Below the pieces are notes generated by a model. That model searched no databases, was not told the DNA's origin, and was given only the letters and a program-made list of their open reading frames with translations. Of a DNA stretch of 64,000 nt, positions 21,471 through 32,013 are shown piece after piece. The position numbers and the translations under genes are program-made. Numbering within the stretch: position 1 is the stretch's first letter; each line of letters opens with the position of its first letter. The DNA lies in contig JAQFVV010006215.1 of the NCBI GenBank assembly GCA_028023455.1, positions 8,353,230 through 8,417,229 on the forward strand, given 5' to 3'. The stretch is from Epiperipatus broadwayi (lineage: Eukaryota; Onychophora; Udeonychophora; Euonychophora; Peripatidae).

Positions 21471-22383
21471 TATCATCATTACTAGACACTAATAAACAAA
21501 AATAACCATCGTAATTATAACAAAAAAAAGAGTAGAGAAAAAGATTAACAATAAAGTTATTGATAATTTTTATGATAAAGTATATACTCTACTCCATAAA
21601 TTATATATATTGGAAACTGATTTTTTTTAGTCTGTTTGCATTATAATTTCTAAAGCTAGCCTTTAACCTGTTTGGCAATCAATATTTCGAAAAAACTTTT
21701 TCACCTTGCCTAATTATAACTCTTTACTGTATTCTATCCTGAGTAATATCTTCTCTTTGAAAAGAATTGCATCTTCTTAGAGTGTCTGTGGTGATAATTT
21801 TTATAGTATTAATGAGCTGTATTCCTCCCATAAAAAAATGTTCAAGTTCATTGGTAAATTTTTAGTGATTCATTATTCATTTCACATGCTTAATACATGT
21901 TTAGCTTCATGGTTGTTATGAATAGCAGGTGAAAAATCATGCTGATTAATCTTTAAATCTTGCCATCATATTATAGAACTTTACAGATTATTCTTAAATG
22001 AATTTTTTTCAGTATCAGTATATTCCATGCAATTTGGAAGAATATGCATAGACTTAGGTTAAATTTATTTGCATTATAATTTAATACAGCAACAACAAAC
22101 TGGATTCAATGTTACTCCTTTCCATTCTAAAAACTATGAAAGTATTTAAATTGATTTATAATACTAAGCTGATAACTATTAAATATAAAAGTTGCTGAAT
22201 ATATATATCAATGGCCAGCATCATTTGTTTCACAGATCACAAAGTAATACATGAATGCATTTGGGTTATCCTACTAATTACTTTTAACAAAAAAAAAAAA
22301 GATTTTTAAAATTAAAAATAACTGGTAAATTTACAAAATAAAACTAAAAGAGCAGCTTGACTTGTTTTTCAACTTGATTATTA

Positions 22384-22510
22384 TTGTCTGTTAAAAACCT
22401 CCCAACCATCTGTAAAATATATTGAGAAACAATATAACTCTGCTATTGTTATATTGTTCCTCAATATATTTTACCATGGTTGTCAGGTTTTTAACAGATG
22501 AAAATAAAAT
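22384..22510. repeat. Small foldback, arms about 55 bp
   Basis: TCTGTTAAAAACCTCCCAAC and CTGTAAAATATATTGAGAAA at 22389-22434 pair with TTCCTCAATATATTTTACCA and GTCAGGTTTTTAACAGA at 22464-22499. The structure has no coding content. Confidence 0.75.
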
Positions 22511-22643
22511 AAACTGATATTTTAGCGAATTTATATATTAATAATTATTTATTTATCAATTAATATTAGATATAAATGTATTAGTTTTATTCTGCTGATT
22601 TAGAAAATTTTGATGGAAATAAAAGTATGTAATATATATACTA

Positions 22644-23021
22644 TTAAACATCACACGATCACCATCTCTTATGCTAGCACATAACTTATTAAATGTATGG
22701 GTGCTGAACTGAGTTCAGACCCATATGACTATATAAGCTATTGAGCTTAGATTGAAAATATTATTGTGTTTTCAATTTCATTCTCATAGTTAAGTAAAGA
22801 TAAAAGGTGGCTGCTGGAGGGTTGCATTAGATCATAAGATCTAGGTGCAGTGCTCTCAGATCCAAGGCTCCTCACTAATGAAGGCCACAAGCCAGAAACT
22901 AGTCTGGGGATATTGGATGAGTAGACACTAGATGGGGATTTTATGCACAAGCCTTCTGGCATCCATTGATTACTCTGGTTGGCACTGGGTGGCACTACTG
23001 TATAGAGAGTTTTGCCTGTTT
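22644..23021 (+). mobile_element. Hammerhead-bearing foldback repeat, full copy with 13-bp target duplication
   Basis: This is the most complete copy. It has a left end related to the family's right end in inverse (TTAAACATCACACGATCACC), a palindromic block (GGGTGCTGAACTGAGTTCAG), a TATA-like TATATAAG (22730-22737), the ribozyme region and the right arm ending TTTTGCCTGTT. The direct repeat AATATATATACTA flanks it at 22631-22643 and 23022-23034. It lies in the first visible cadherin intron, on the gene's strand. No protein is encoded; it must depend on another element's machinery. Confidence 0.85.
22860..22918 (+). ncRNA. Hammerhead-like motif, G5 mutated
   Basis: Stem I is perfect in its outer part (ATCCAA 22860-22865 with TTGGAT 22913-22918) and pairs TCCTCA with TGGGGA inside. 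Stem II is GGC/GCC with loop CACAA; GAAAC and GTC are intact. The core reads CTAATGA in place of CTGATGA. That changes G5, which is invariant in hammerheads, so this copy is expected to be inactive. Confidence 0.6.
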
Positions 23022-23379
23022 AATATATATACTAGTTTTATTTTATGGGAATTGAAATCCTGGAAATGGAATAATTGATTTAAAAAGTTTTTTAATTTGG
23101 AATAATAAACTTAAAGAAATGCAAAATTGAAAAAAATTCAAATATACATTGGAATCTTTACTTAAAAAGTCTTTAACAATGAAAAAAAATAGCAGTATAG
23201 TACTTTAAATATTTTTGGTTCATCTTACATATCTGTGAGCAAGTCTTTTCCCATATAAATTAAATTTTAAGCCATTAGGAAATCAGTCAACACAATGACA
23301 TTTCAGAATTTTGCTTAATGACTCTTTATGCTACAGAAACCGCTTCAAGGAAACAAAAAAATTTGATTTTTGTGGGAAG

Positions 23380-23535
23380 TGATGATCAGGACCATGGTTC
23401 AGCATGAAATACATATATTGGAGATCATTTATCTTTTTCACATGTATGTAGTCATGGGTATTGGTTATATTGGATGGATAGAGTAAATGACTGTAGGTAT
23501 CTTGAAAATCTGAGTTCGAATCCCCTTTAATTAAA
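23380..23535 (+). repeat. tRNA-like SINE fragment
   Basis: GGTTCAGCATGAAATACATA followed by GAGATCATTTATCTTTTT and the B-box-like GAGTTCGAATCCCC (about 23511-23524) is the same family as 26215-26365. The B box is well preserved. The A-box end is not clear. Confidence 0.5.
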
Positions 23536-23717
23536 CAATTTTTGTATATTTACAGATTTTACTCAATTTGATAAAAGAATAAAATGTTTTCTACAAAGTG
23601 TTTTTGTTATTTTTTTCAATTCATTTTGCATTTTAAAAAAATATTCTTTTTCTCTTCAATGCATTATTATAATTTTTTATTATATATATAAAATCAGATA
23701 AAGTAAATGTAATAATG

Positions 23718-23920
23718 AAAATATTCTGGAATAAACTTTATAATATTCAATATACCAATATAAAAAAATCAATAATAGCTATAACCAGTTTATAGCAGTG
23801 TATGCCATTCTTTTAAATGCTACCTAGGATGGTATTGACTGCCATAAGCTGGATATAGCTTGATTTTTTTATATATTGGTATATTAAATATTGTAGAGTT
23901 TATTCCAGAGTATTTTGATT
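23718..23920. repeat. Foldback, arms about 70 bp
   Basis: CAATATACCAATATAAAAAA at about 23749 and ATATATTGGTATATT at about 23870 are inverted copies. The arms extend outwards through TCTGGAATAAACT and GAGTTTATTCCAGA. It has no coding content. Confidence 0.7.
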
Positions 23921-24557
23921 TTTGACAATCATTCCTTATATTATTGATTGAATCTTTGGTCCATAAGTGAGATCCAAAATTAGTGAATATAGAAAGAGTA
24001 ATTTGAAATAAAATAAATTGTTTATTACTACAGATTAGTATATGGATTAGCAAGATTAATACATAATCAGCATATTGTTAATCCCACTTGTCACTATTGC
24101 TTTTAAATGATTCAAATTTAAAAACCCTATAATTGAATTTATTTTATATCTTAATGTCTGCTTCAAGACATTGCCTGTGAACTGTTCCAAAGATTAATGT
24201 CAAAAAATGGAACCCAAAATTGAAGTTAGCATATATTTTTGCTAAGCACAATTTTCACTTTTGTTTTCAAATATTTCAGACATTTCATAATTACAATGTT
24301 TGATTATATTTTCAAACATTGTCTCAATTTTTCTTAATTAATTAAATTAAATGCCTTAACCAATATAGTATAATATTTAGCTCCTATATATTATATAGTT
24401 TATAAAAACGAATTTTGTTATAGTTTAACAGAAAATTCTTGTGAAAAAATTATGATAATAAAAGTAATTATTAATTTTTTATTTGTAATACAAAATTTTA
24501 AAAATATAAATTTGTTGAATATATATTTATATATACATATATGATTTATGTATCTAG

Positions 24558-24693
24558 ATTTTCTGTTGCTACAATAAAAGTTGAAATGTCAAATGACTGT
24601 AAAAAGCCTATTAAACCTATTTTTAATCAAAATAGCTATAATTTTACAGTTGATGAAGAAACCGAATTGGGAAAAAAAATTGGCCAATTAATA
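24558..24693 (+). CDS. Cadherin gene, exon 2: EC linker and next repeat start
   Basis: The exon begins after TATCTAG with one base completing the codon left by the previous exon, and ends ATTAATA before GTAAGT in phase 0. The protein RFSVATIKVEMSND finishes strand G of the first EC repeat. KPIKPIFNQNSYNFTVDEET then opens the next repeat (P-x-F, then the x-V-x-E strand with the base glutamate), and ELGKKIGQLI is strand B. The linker lacks the usual D-x-N-D-N-x-P calcium motif; only S-N-D and a later P-x-F remain, so calcium binding at this joint should be weak or absent. Phase and domain continuity with both neighbours support the exon. Confidence 0.87.
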
Positions 24694-25284
24694 GTAAGTA
24701 AATAATAATAAAGTTTTTAGTAAATTAAAACTACCTATTTTAAGTCTTTTGATTATTTATTAGTTTTATAATTTATTCATGATTGCATTTAATTTTAAGT
24801 ATTACTTTCAAACAATTATTAATAATTATATTATTTTATCATTGAGAGATATGGGCCATAAAATATTATATATGTGTGTGTATATTTGTGTAATAAATTG
24901 ACTAACGCATTTGAGATATATTTTTAATCCATCAAATCTCTTAGATTAATGTTGTATTCATCTAAAAGCTTGTTATTATATCATGAATTATAAACAGTAT
25001 AAAATTTGCCAGATTTACTTTTTATATATACATTTGTCAGGTAAGCTTGAGATCTGAAGTACAGTATCTCAATGTATAAATATAAAATCAGATTATTGAT
25101 TCAATGTAAATGATCAGATGTTTAAAACATTTATCTCAATTGACAATGAAAATTGCTTCATGAAACGTGTATTGTAAAAGAAGTTAATTTTGGAAAATTT
25201 TACACTGGAAGATAAATTACAATTATAAACTTTCAGAGGTGTGTGTGGAAAACCTAAAAGATTTGATTGGTTATATATATAATA

Positions 25285-25860
25285 ATAATACTACAAATAA
25301 GATGTCTGTATTTCTTCAAAATAATATACATAAACTTATAAATAAATATTAGAAAATACAGTAATTAAAATTTGTTAAAAAAAATTTGTTAAATTTGTTA
25401 TTAAAAAGCGTTCAAAATGATAATTTATCAGTTTCTGCTTTTTATGATCATAATAAATCATGTATATATGGTTTTGATTTCAATTATAATAATGTAAAAA
25501 TATTGCAATCTGAAAGAAATAATGATAAAAGAAAAATGAAAGAAGCTATGTTAATATATAAATACAAGCAAGACTTAATCAATAGGCAGGCAGCAAACAT
25601 TAAGATCACAGAATTATGGGAAAGTTGAAAAAGTTGACAAAGACTACAAGGATAGTTGAAAGCGCTCCTAAGTGATGTTTATATTTTTTGTTCTTTTTAA
25701 CAAATTTTAATTATTGTATTTTCTAATATTTATTTATAAGTTTATATATATATAAATAATAGAAAATACAGTAATTAAAGTTCATTTTCTAATATTTATA
25801 AGTTTACAGTATATTTTTTTGAAAAAATACAGACATTGATTTGTAGTATTATTTCTATAT
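25285..25860 (+). pseudogene. Penelope-like C-terminal tail flanked by inverted arms
   Basis: An 80-codon frame (25386-25628) reads like the C-terminal tail of PLE proteins: ILQSERNNDKRKMKEAMLIY and KYKQDLINRQAANIKITELW. The RT and GIY-YIG core are missing. After the stop comes CTACAAGGATAGTTGAAAGC, the hairpin region found at the related copy at 13727-14172. Arms on both sides are inverted copies (AAATAAATATTAGAAAATAC near 25340; TTCTAATATTTATTTATAAG near 25722; ACAGACATTGATTTGTAGTA near 25829 matches the left edge inverted). It is a non-functional truncated insertion in the second cadherin intron. Confidence 0.7.
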
Positions 25861-25939
25861 ATATGAAGAAAATTCTTACTACATTTTAATATTTATATAT
25901 ATATATTTAAAGACAAGTATATTATCTATACTGAACTTA

Positions 25940-26365
25940 ATGTAATTAGAAGGAATTTGGACTCAGAATTTCAAACTCCCTATATCTATCTACTCTATCT
26001 TACACAACTGAAGACATCACCACATACATGTGAAAAAGGTAAATGATTTCCAATATACATAATTGTGCTGAACCAGTACTCATCAATTGGCCCACATCAT
26101 CATCTTTCACACAAACATATATATAATCAGTGCTCAGTTTTATATTAAGATAGCAAATCATCAAACTTTAATGAACACATTTTAATTTTCTCCATCCTCC
26201 AACTCTTTACCAACTGAGGAGTGTTGGTTCAGCATGAAATATGTATATATGAGATCATTTATCTTTTTTTACATGGATGTGGTCATATGTATTGGTTATA
26301 TAAGATGAAGTGGATAGCTGCAGGGAGCTTGAAAGTCTGAGTTCAAATCTCTTCTAATTATATAT
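25940..26365. repeat. Foldback of two inverted tRNA-like SINE copies
   Basis: The right arm 26215-26365 holds GGTTCAGCATGAAATATGTA to a B-box-like GAGTTCAAATCTC (same family as 23380-23535). The left arm 25940-26100 is its inverted copy (TTTGGACTCAGAATTTCAAA, then TGTGCTGAACCAG). The two SINE-like halves face away from a spacer of about 115 bp. Confidence 0.7.
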
Positions 26366-26636
26366 ATATATACATACACTAACAATAATTGAGAGATACT
26401 TCTATGTAAAATTAAAAAAATGTATTTTAGTTTTTAAATGCATTGAAGATTATTATAATGATATGCTTTATGATAAAGAGAAGTAAAAATACAAATTGTA
26501 ATAACTTTTATTGAAATGAATTTTTTCTCAATTTAAAATTCAGGTGACTTTTTACTTTTTTATTTAAAGATTTAAATAAAATATTTATATGTTAAATACA
26601 TAATTCAATAATATATTTAAATTATTTCATTTATAG

Positions 26637-26707
26637 GTTGAAAATATTCCTGAAAATGATCTTACTTTTTCTATATTTCCAGAAAGTGATTATGTTTCCA
26701 TTGATAA
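26637..26707 (+). CDS. Cadherin gene, exon 3: short EC exon
   Basis: The exon starts after TTTATAG in phase 0 and ends GATAA before GTAAGT, leaving two bases. It encodes VENIPENDLTFSIFPESDYVSID, the strand B to C/D part of an EC repeat. The loop is shorter than usual and the A-x-D-x-D calcium motif is absent. At 71 nt it is small, but the borders, phase and sense of the joined protein (…GQLI-VENIPEND… and …VSIDN-TGKIVTAK…) are all right, since cadherins regularly have F-x-I-D-x-x-T-G-x-I there. It would be missed by frame-length criteria alone. Confidence 0.8.
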
Positions 26708-27471
26708 GTAAGTATTTTTGAGTAATATAATTATTACATGTGGTTACATTTAGAAATAATGTGCTCTGAAAAATTTATAATTGTAGATTATTTCAATTAA
26801 TAAAGACAATATTTCTATTTTCAATAAACGTTACCAAAAATGGCATTAAAGTCATTGAAAATTTTTTTTTTGCCTTTTTATAATTTTGACGTAATAATAA
26901 TATCTAACAAGAAATTAAAACTTTCTATCTTTGAACTTTCTGAATCAAATGTTGGAAATACAAATACCACTATGTGGAAAATATTCAGTTTGATTAAATT
27001 TATTAAAAATATATTTAGCATGTATGGGATCAAGAAAATTCCTATAGGGACAAATATCATTAATTAAATTAATTCTAGAATAAATTTAGCTTGTATAGGA
27101 AATTCCTATAGATAGAATTATCTTTAATTAAACTGATTTTAGAAAGAAATTTAGATTATAGAAAAAAAATTCTTAGAGATAAAAAGAAAAATTAAATTTA
27201 TTAGAAAATAAACTTACTCTGTACAAGTTTAAGTGATTTTTTAGTAGATTAAAATATCTAATGAATCTATTGTGTTAACTGAAGAAAAGGAAAACTTGAT
27301 ATCACAGTTTAATTAGATCAGGAAGAAACTATTTAAAACTAACAAATTAAAAAATATTCCCTGGCTGGATTCACAGTAAAAATAGTTATTCTAGAAAAAG
27401 CAAAGAAAAATAAGAGAAAAGAAAAGGAGATATAAAAACTAGAGAGAAATGAATAGTATGCTTTTTTTTGC

Positions 27472-27650
27472 ATGATCCTAACCTAGCTGTTGAAAAGGAC
27501 AGTCAATTCTTGAACCAGCTACTTAAAAAGATAGTAGTAGAATTCTTGATCCACCTATTGAAGAAGAAAGAAGCAGAAATCATAACCAAACTGTTGCAGA
27601 GAACAGCAGAAATTTTAATCAAACTGTTAGCACACTATAAGTTTATTTAT
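27472..27650 (+). repeat. 36-bp minisatellite, about four degenerate units
   Basis: Units begin near 27508 (TCTTGAACCAGCTACTTAAA), 27544 (TCTTGATCCACCTATTGAAG) and 27580 (TCATAACCAAACTGTTGCAG), with a weaker unit before. Because 36 is a multiple of three, one frame reads as a leucine- and lysine-rich 12-residue repeat. I see no splice borders or other support for translation. Confidence 0.7.
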
Positions 27651-27696
27651 AAAAATGGTTTCTACAATGAAAACCATGTGTTAAATTAGCTGAAAG

Positions 27697-29225
27697 TTTT
27701 TTTTTATTCAATGATGACTTTATTCATCCAATAAACAAAATAGGTACATTATAACTTACAACTTAGGTGACAGGATATGACCAATTCAATTGGTATTAGG
27801 GACATTTGAAACAAAAAATTAATAAGAAAAACATAAAATTATTATAAAATGATGATTTTACAAATTTGCTGTGAATGGTTGAGATAAAGGAATAGTTTAG
27901 CATAGGAAACTTTGCAATCCCTTGCTTTCAATGTTTTAATAATATCCAACGGATCACTAAGTAGATTCCCTGCATTTCTACCAAACATGACGTTGCTCCT
28001 AAGGATTTACAGTGAATAGTTCAGCATGATAGAGAGTCTTATTGCTGAGAAAATACCAGTCTGTATACAGTCTTGTATATTGAAAATTCTGTCCTTATAT
28101 GATATTATCCAGCAGCTGATTAATGATGTATACTGCTGTAGAGTTTTGCACCCATGTAGGAAGTGCTGCAGTGTTTCAATTTCACCACTGCACATTTGAC
28201 ATTGAGTATGTATTTTGTTAAACCCTCTTTTATTCACTAGGAATTCATTAATTGGCAATGAGTGTATGTTTATTTTTAAAATAGTCTAGATATTTAGCCT
28301 CAAGCTTCCATAGTTTAAAGCATTTGATGATGTGCTCATTGTTAACCTTAAGAAGAGTTGGGGTTATGAAGGATTGACATAACAGTTGATGAATGTCCCA
28401 ATATTTGAGCTTATTTCCAAACATCCCCACAATAATTCCAGCACTCATAACCAGATTGACAACCATATCGGTCCAGGGTAGGGATGGACCATGAGGTGGC
28501 AGGGTACAGTGGGAGTGACTAGAGATTGGTGAGAGTCCTCTGAGATTATTCTAATTGTGACAAGCATATTATGTGCTCTCTGTATTAAAAAGAAAGAGAT
28601 GATATGTAGCCCTAGTCCATTGGGTTTTTTTTTAGGTAGCCATGCCTTCCTAAGCCTGATTATGTCAGTTTTCTTTCTCCACAGAAATCCAGAACCTAGG
28701 GAATTAATTTTTGCTATGAAGATCTTGGTGGGAAGGATGATTGGAAGGAAGTAATTTATTTTAGGAAATATTAACAAGTTGAGTAAAGTGACCTTGCCGT
28801 AGAGAGACAGGTAAATAAATACCAGAGAGTGATTTAAGAGTATCTGTTATGTCCTTGAAAAGCATATTTTGTAATTGGATTCTCATGTCCTGAAAAGAAA
28901 GCATGAATGGGAACCCACTGAACTTCTGCGGTCTGTCTAGAAAGGGAGATGGAATTTTCGTTCCAGATGACAATTTCCAGGCCGCAGACTTGTTCTGATT
29001 GAAAGACAGCTGATATTGCTCTGAATACCAATATAATATGTTTTCCAGCATTGGCAGGCAATCTGTAGATGGGAGGATGACTACATCATCGATATATGCC
29101 AGGCACGTTACCTCCCTCCCCAGCTTGGGAATGTACATCCCAGGGAGATCTTTTTCAATTTTAAAAACCAATGGGTTGATGAATTCAGTAAATAATAATG
29201 TGCTTAGCAGAGATCCCTTATATTT
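27697..29225 (-). pseudogene. Non-LTR retrotransposon (LINE), RT and C-terminal part, 5'-truncated
   Basis: Read on the minus strand, KGSLLSTLLFTEFINPLVF (near 29.2 kb) is RT block 4 and LAYIDDVVILPST (29.07-29.11 kb) is the catalytic box in Y-I-D-D form. FLWRKKTDIIRLRKAWLPKK followed by GLGLHI (28.6-28.7 kb) matches the thumb-side motif of L1-like and related LINEs. CQMCSGEIETLQHFLHGC (about 28.14-28.20 kb) is the C-terminal C-x2-C-x8-H-x4-C zinc motif. Frame breaks near 28.45 and 28.77 kb show decay. A poly(A)-like run at the low-coordinate end (A9 on the minus strand) fits the LINE 3' end. The clade is not certain. It lies antisense in a cadherin intron. Confidence 0.85.
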
Positions 29226-31780
29226 ATTTATAATACAGATAGTTTTCTTACATGTAAAGTAAGTATTTATAAATTAAGGTCATAGTATAAATAAAATGTA
29301 ACAAAATAATAATATTATTAATAATAAATTGGCAGCACATTTACATCTATATCTACTATGAATATGATTAATTATTTACCATTTAACTCAAAGTGTCAGA
29401 TTCTTCACACAGACCTACCAGAAACATTTTACCTGTTCATATTTTCTATTATAAATTCAATGTCATATCAAAAATTATTTTTTAATATGAGTAAAACTAG
29501 CTATTTCTAGAGTGTAAACAATCCTGAAATGCCATTCTTTTTTCATTATCTTATAAAAATTGTACTTTTTTTCAACATCTGGCTCTCTTCTGAACATGAT
29601 TTTTTTTCTTTCATTACAAATTGATAATTTTCATTTTATCACTCATTCAGGAAAGTACTATTTGAATTCTCTTAAATTGTGCTTAAAAATATTTTATTAA
29701 ATAAAATACTGTACCATATCTTTTGGAAGAAAAAAAATGCATTGACTACACAAAAATAGTTAGTAAATAAAATTGGATTAGAATCAATAGGAGTATTGCA
29801 AAATAAAAATAAAAAATCTTATTGAGATATTGCTTGTGATTTATACTTGTAAAACTTACTGAATTTATGAATTTTAAAATTATTATTTATTTATACTTTT
29901 TGTTTGCTTATTTTCACTTTTATAGCATATGATTGAAATTGTATATGCTGATACAATGCTTATTTCAGTTTCACTGTATATTAGGAAAAGCATATTCCAA
30001 AAAGTTAAGATTCACAAAATAAATTGAAATCCATTAATTTTTATCTTTATCAATCCTTTGTTAGGATTGTGAATTTGAAATAAAAATGGTAATAAATTAT
30101 ACATTTATAAAAGATCTAATTTATAAGAAATTGAGATTAAATTTAAAAAATATCTCTTTATATATTAAAAATAAAAGCTACTACTTTTTTTTTTTATCTA
30201 CTCCTTAGTTACTTTTTTTTATTGTTCCAAAAGTTATAAATAAGAAAATGAAAGCTATCAAAAAAGATAAGTTTTTAGTAATGTAAATATTTCTTAAAGT
30301 GAAATGATTTATTTTAAAAGCAGAATATAACTTTGAGGGAAAAACAAAATGGTTTACGCCAATTATCAAATATTAAATCATTTTTTTTGCAGTTTATAAT
30401 TGTGTTATTTCTTTTACAAATTACAAAAATTATTCTTTGAATAATAATTAGATTGATAATTTAAAAAAATGTTACTTAAATATATTTTAAAAGTGTGTTT
30501 TTTGTTTTTTTTTATTACATAGGCAGCATTCTTTTATTTTGCTATCTTTTATGTTTTTTTTTTATTAACTACTTTACAAATGATAATTATCACATGCATT
30601 AATAAAAATTTTCAATTAGCAATTTGTATATCCGTTTTAAAATATACAATTACTATTTTTTATATAACTCTTACCACTTTTATATGTTTGAGTTTGCTAA
30701 TATTGTCTACATATATTTATAAATTGCTGTTTGAATAACTAACTAATTCTTTTTGTTTTTTTTATTGTAGTCCAATTGGACTTCACTAGTTGAAGATAGT
30801 AAAATATATTTAGTAAGCAATGTTAATTATATTTTATTAAAACAAAATAATGTACTAATTCTTCAAACTTACATCCATTCTGAATTCACTCAAAAAAGCC
30901 CATCTCAGCATGAGTAATCATTGGATATCAAACTAAACTCTTAATGAGGAGGAATAAGTTGCAGTAATACAATTAGCAGTATTGCAATTCTAAAATGCCT
31001 AATGTTGCTAAAGTTGTTGATTTTCTCAACCAAATTTTTGTAATTGTCAGTGTCCACCAAAATTTATACCTAAAAGAAAAGAAAACAAACTATTCTATTT
31101 AAAATTTACTATGAAATAAGTTATTATTATCATATTATATGTCATAGGAGTTTGTTTTAACTATAATAAAGAGTTTACTACTGTTATTTTATAATGAATA
31201 AATTCTCTTATCATAGTAATTGACTGGTTCATCATTAGTCATCATAATGACTCTTATTTTGCTACTGAATTTATGGTTTCACAATAAAATTATTATCAAT
31301 ATACTTAATTAGTGAACTCTAGAATTAATTTTTTACTGAAATATGTACACTGACTATTTCGTCAGCAATATTTGAGCATTCATATATTGTTTACTTGTTT
31401 TTACCTGTTTTAATTATAAACTAAGATGTATATTAAACATGATGTTTTTGCAACCTGTAAACATTCACATACATATTTTTACTTTATATAATAAAAAAAA
31501 TTTTTATAGTAAAAATAAATGAAAAAAATTATCTATTGAGGAAATTATTAGGAGAAAGAAAGTGTGATCAGATATGTCTTTCAAGACAAGAGATCCAGAA
31601 AGATATGTTGGAAAGAATTTTTAGAAAAGTAGCAAGTTAATAAATGATCGTAAGAGAGGTAATAATTGAGAATATTTAGAAAGCAGACCAAAGGATAAGA
31701 AGACATAGAAAACACAATCCAATTTAGTGTGTGAACTTTTGACAGATAACTAAAGATGATAATGAAAAATCTTCTACCTA
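29226..31780. other. Intronic AT-rich sequence, no gene seen
   Basis: Homopolymers and simple AT sequence only; no exon, domain or clear repeat recognised. Confidence 0.5.
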
Positions 31781-31922
31781 TTGATATTTGGTATTTTCAT
31801 TAATTATAACTTTGATATAGTTATTTCTTATTTTGACACAATAATTTCTGATTTAGTGTTGATGTTTTTTTTTTATTTATGCTTTTATACTACTGATTTA
31901 TTGTTGTTATTTTGTTTTTTAG

Positions 31923-32013
31923 TACTGGAAAAATTGTTACTGCCAAAAATATATTATTTAGAGATAAAATAAAAGAACTACATATTTTTGTTACTGCTAC
32001 TCAGAAAGAAGAA
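31923..32013 (+). CDS. Cadherin gene, exon 4: middle of an EC repeat
   Basis: After TTTTTTAG one base completes the codon from exon 3. The exon ends GAAGAA before GTAAGT in phase 0. It encodes TGKIVTAKNILFRDKIKELH then IFVTATQKEE. In cadherin repeats, T-G-x-I/L-x-T-A-x-x-L-D-R-E is the central motif. Here the DRE that binds calcium reads F-R-D, and the usual A-x-D-x-G of the next strand reads TATQKE. The strand pattern is kept while calcium ligands are lost. Its neighbours' phases agree exactly. Confidence 0.87.

Larger units (their letters stand above)
18600..24557 (+). other. Cadherin intron, about 6.0 kb
   Basis: GTGAAT at the left and CTAG at the right border an intron with phase 2 on both sides. 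It contains the foldback at 18711-18960, GC-clustered repeats at 20430-21080, a SINE-like piece at 21357, foldbacks at 22384 and 23718, and a ribozyme-bearing foldback repeat at 22644-23021. No further cadherin exon is needed, because the protein reads continuously across the splice. Confidence 0.8.
26708..31922 (+). other. Cadherin intron, about 5.2 kb
   Basis: Bordered by GTAAGT and TTTTTTAG. It contains a 36-bp minisatellite near 27.5 kb and a LINE fragment on the opposite strand (27.7-29.2 kb). The stretch 29226-31922 is AT-rich with no feature I can name. Confidence 0.8.
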
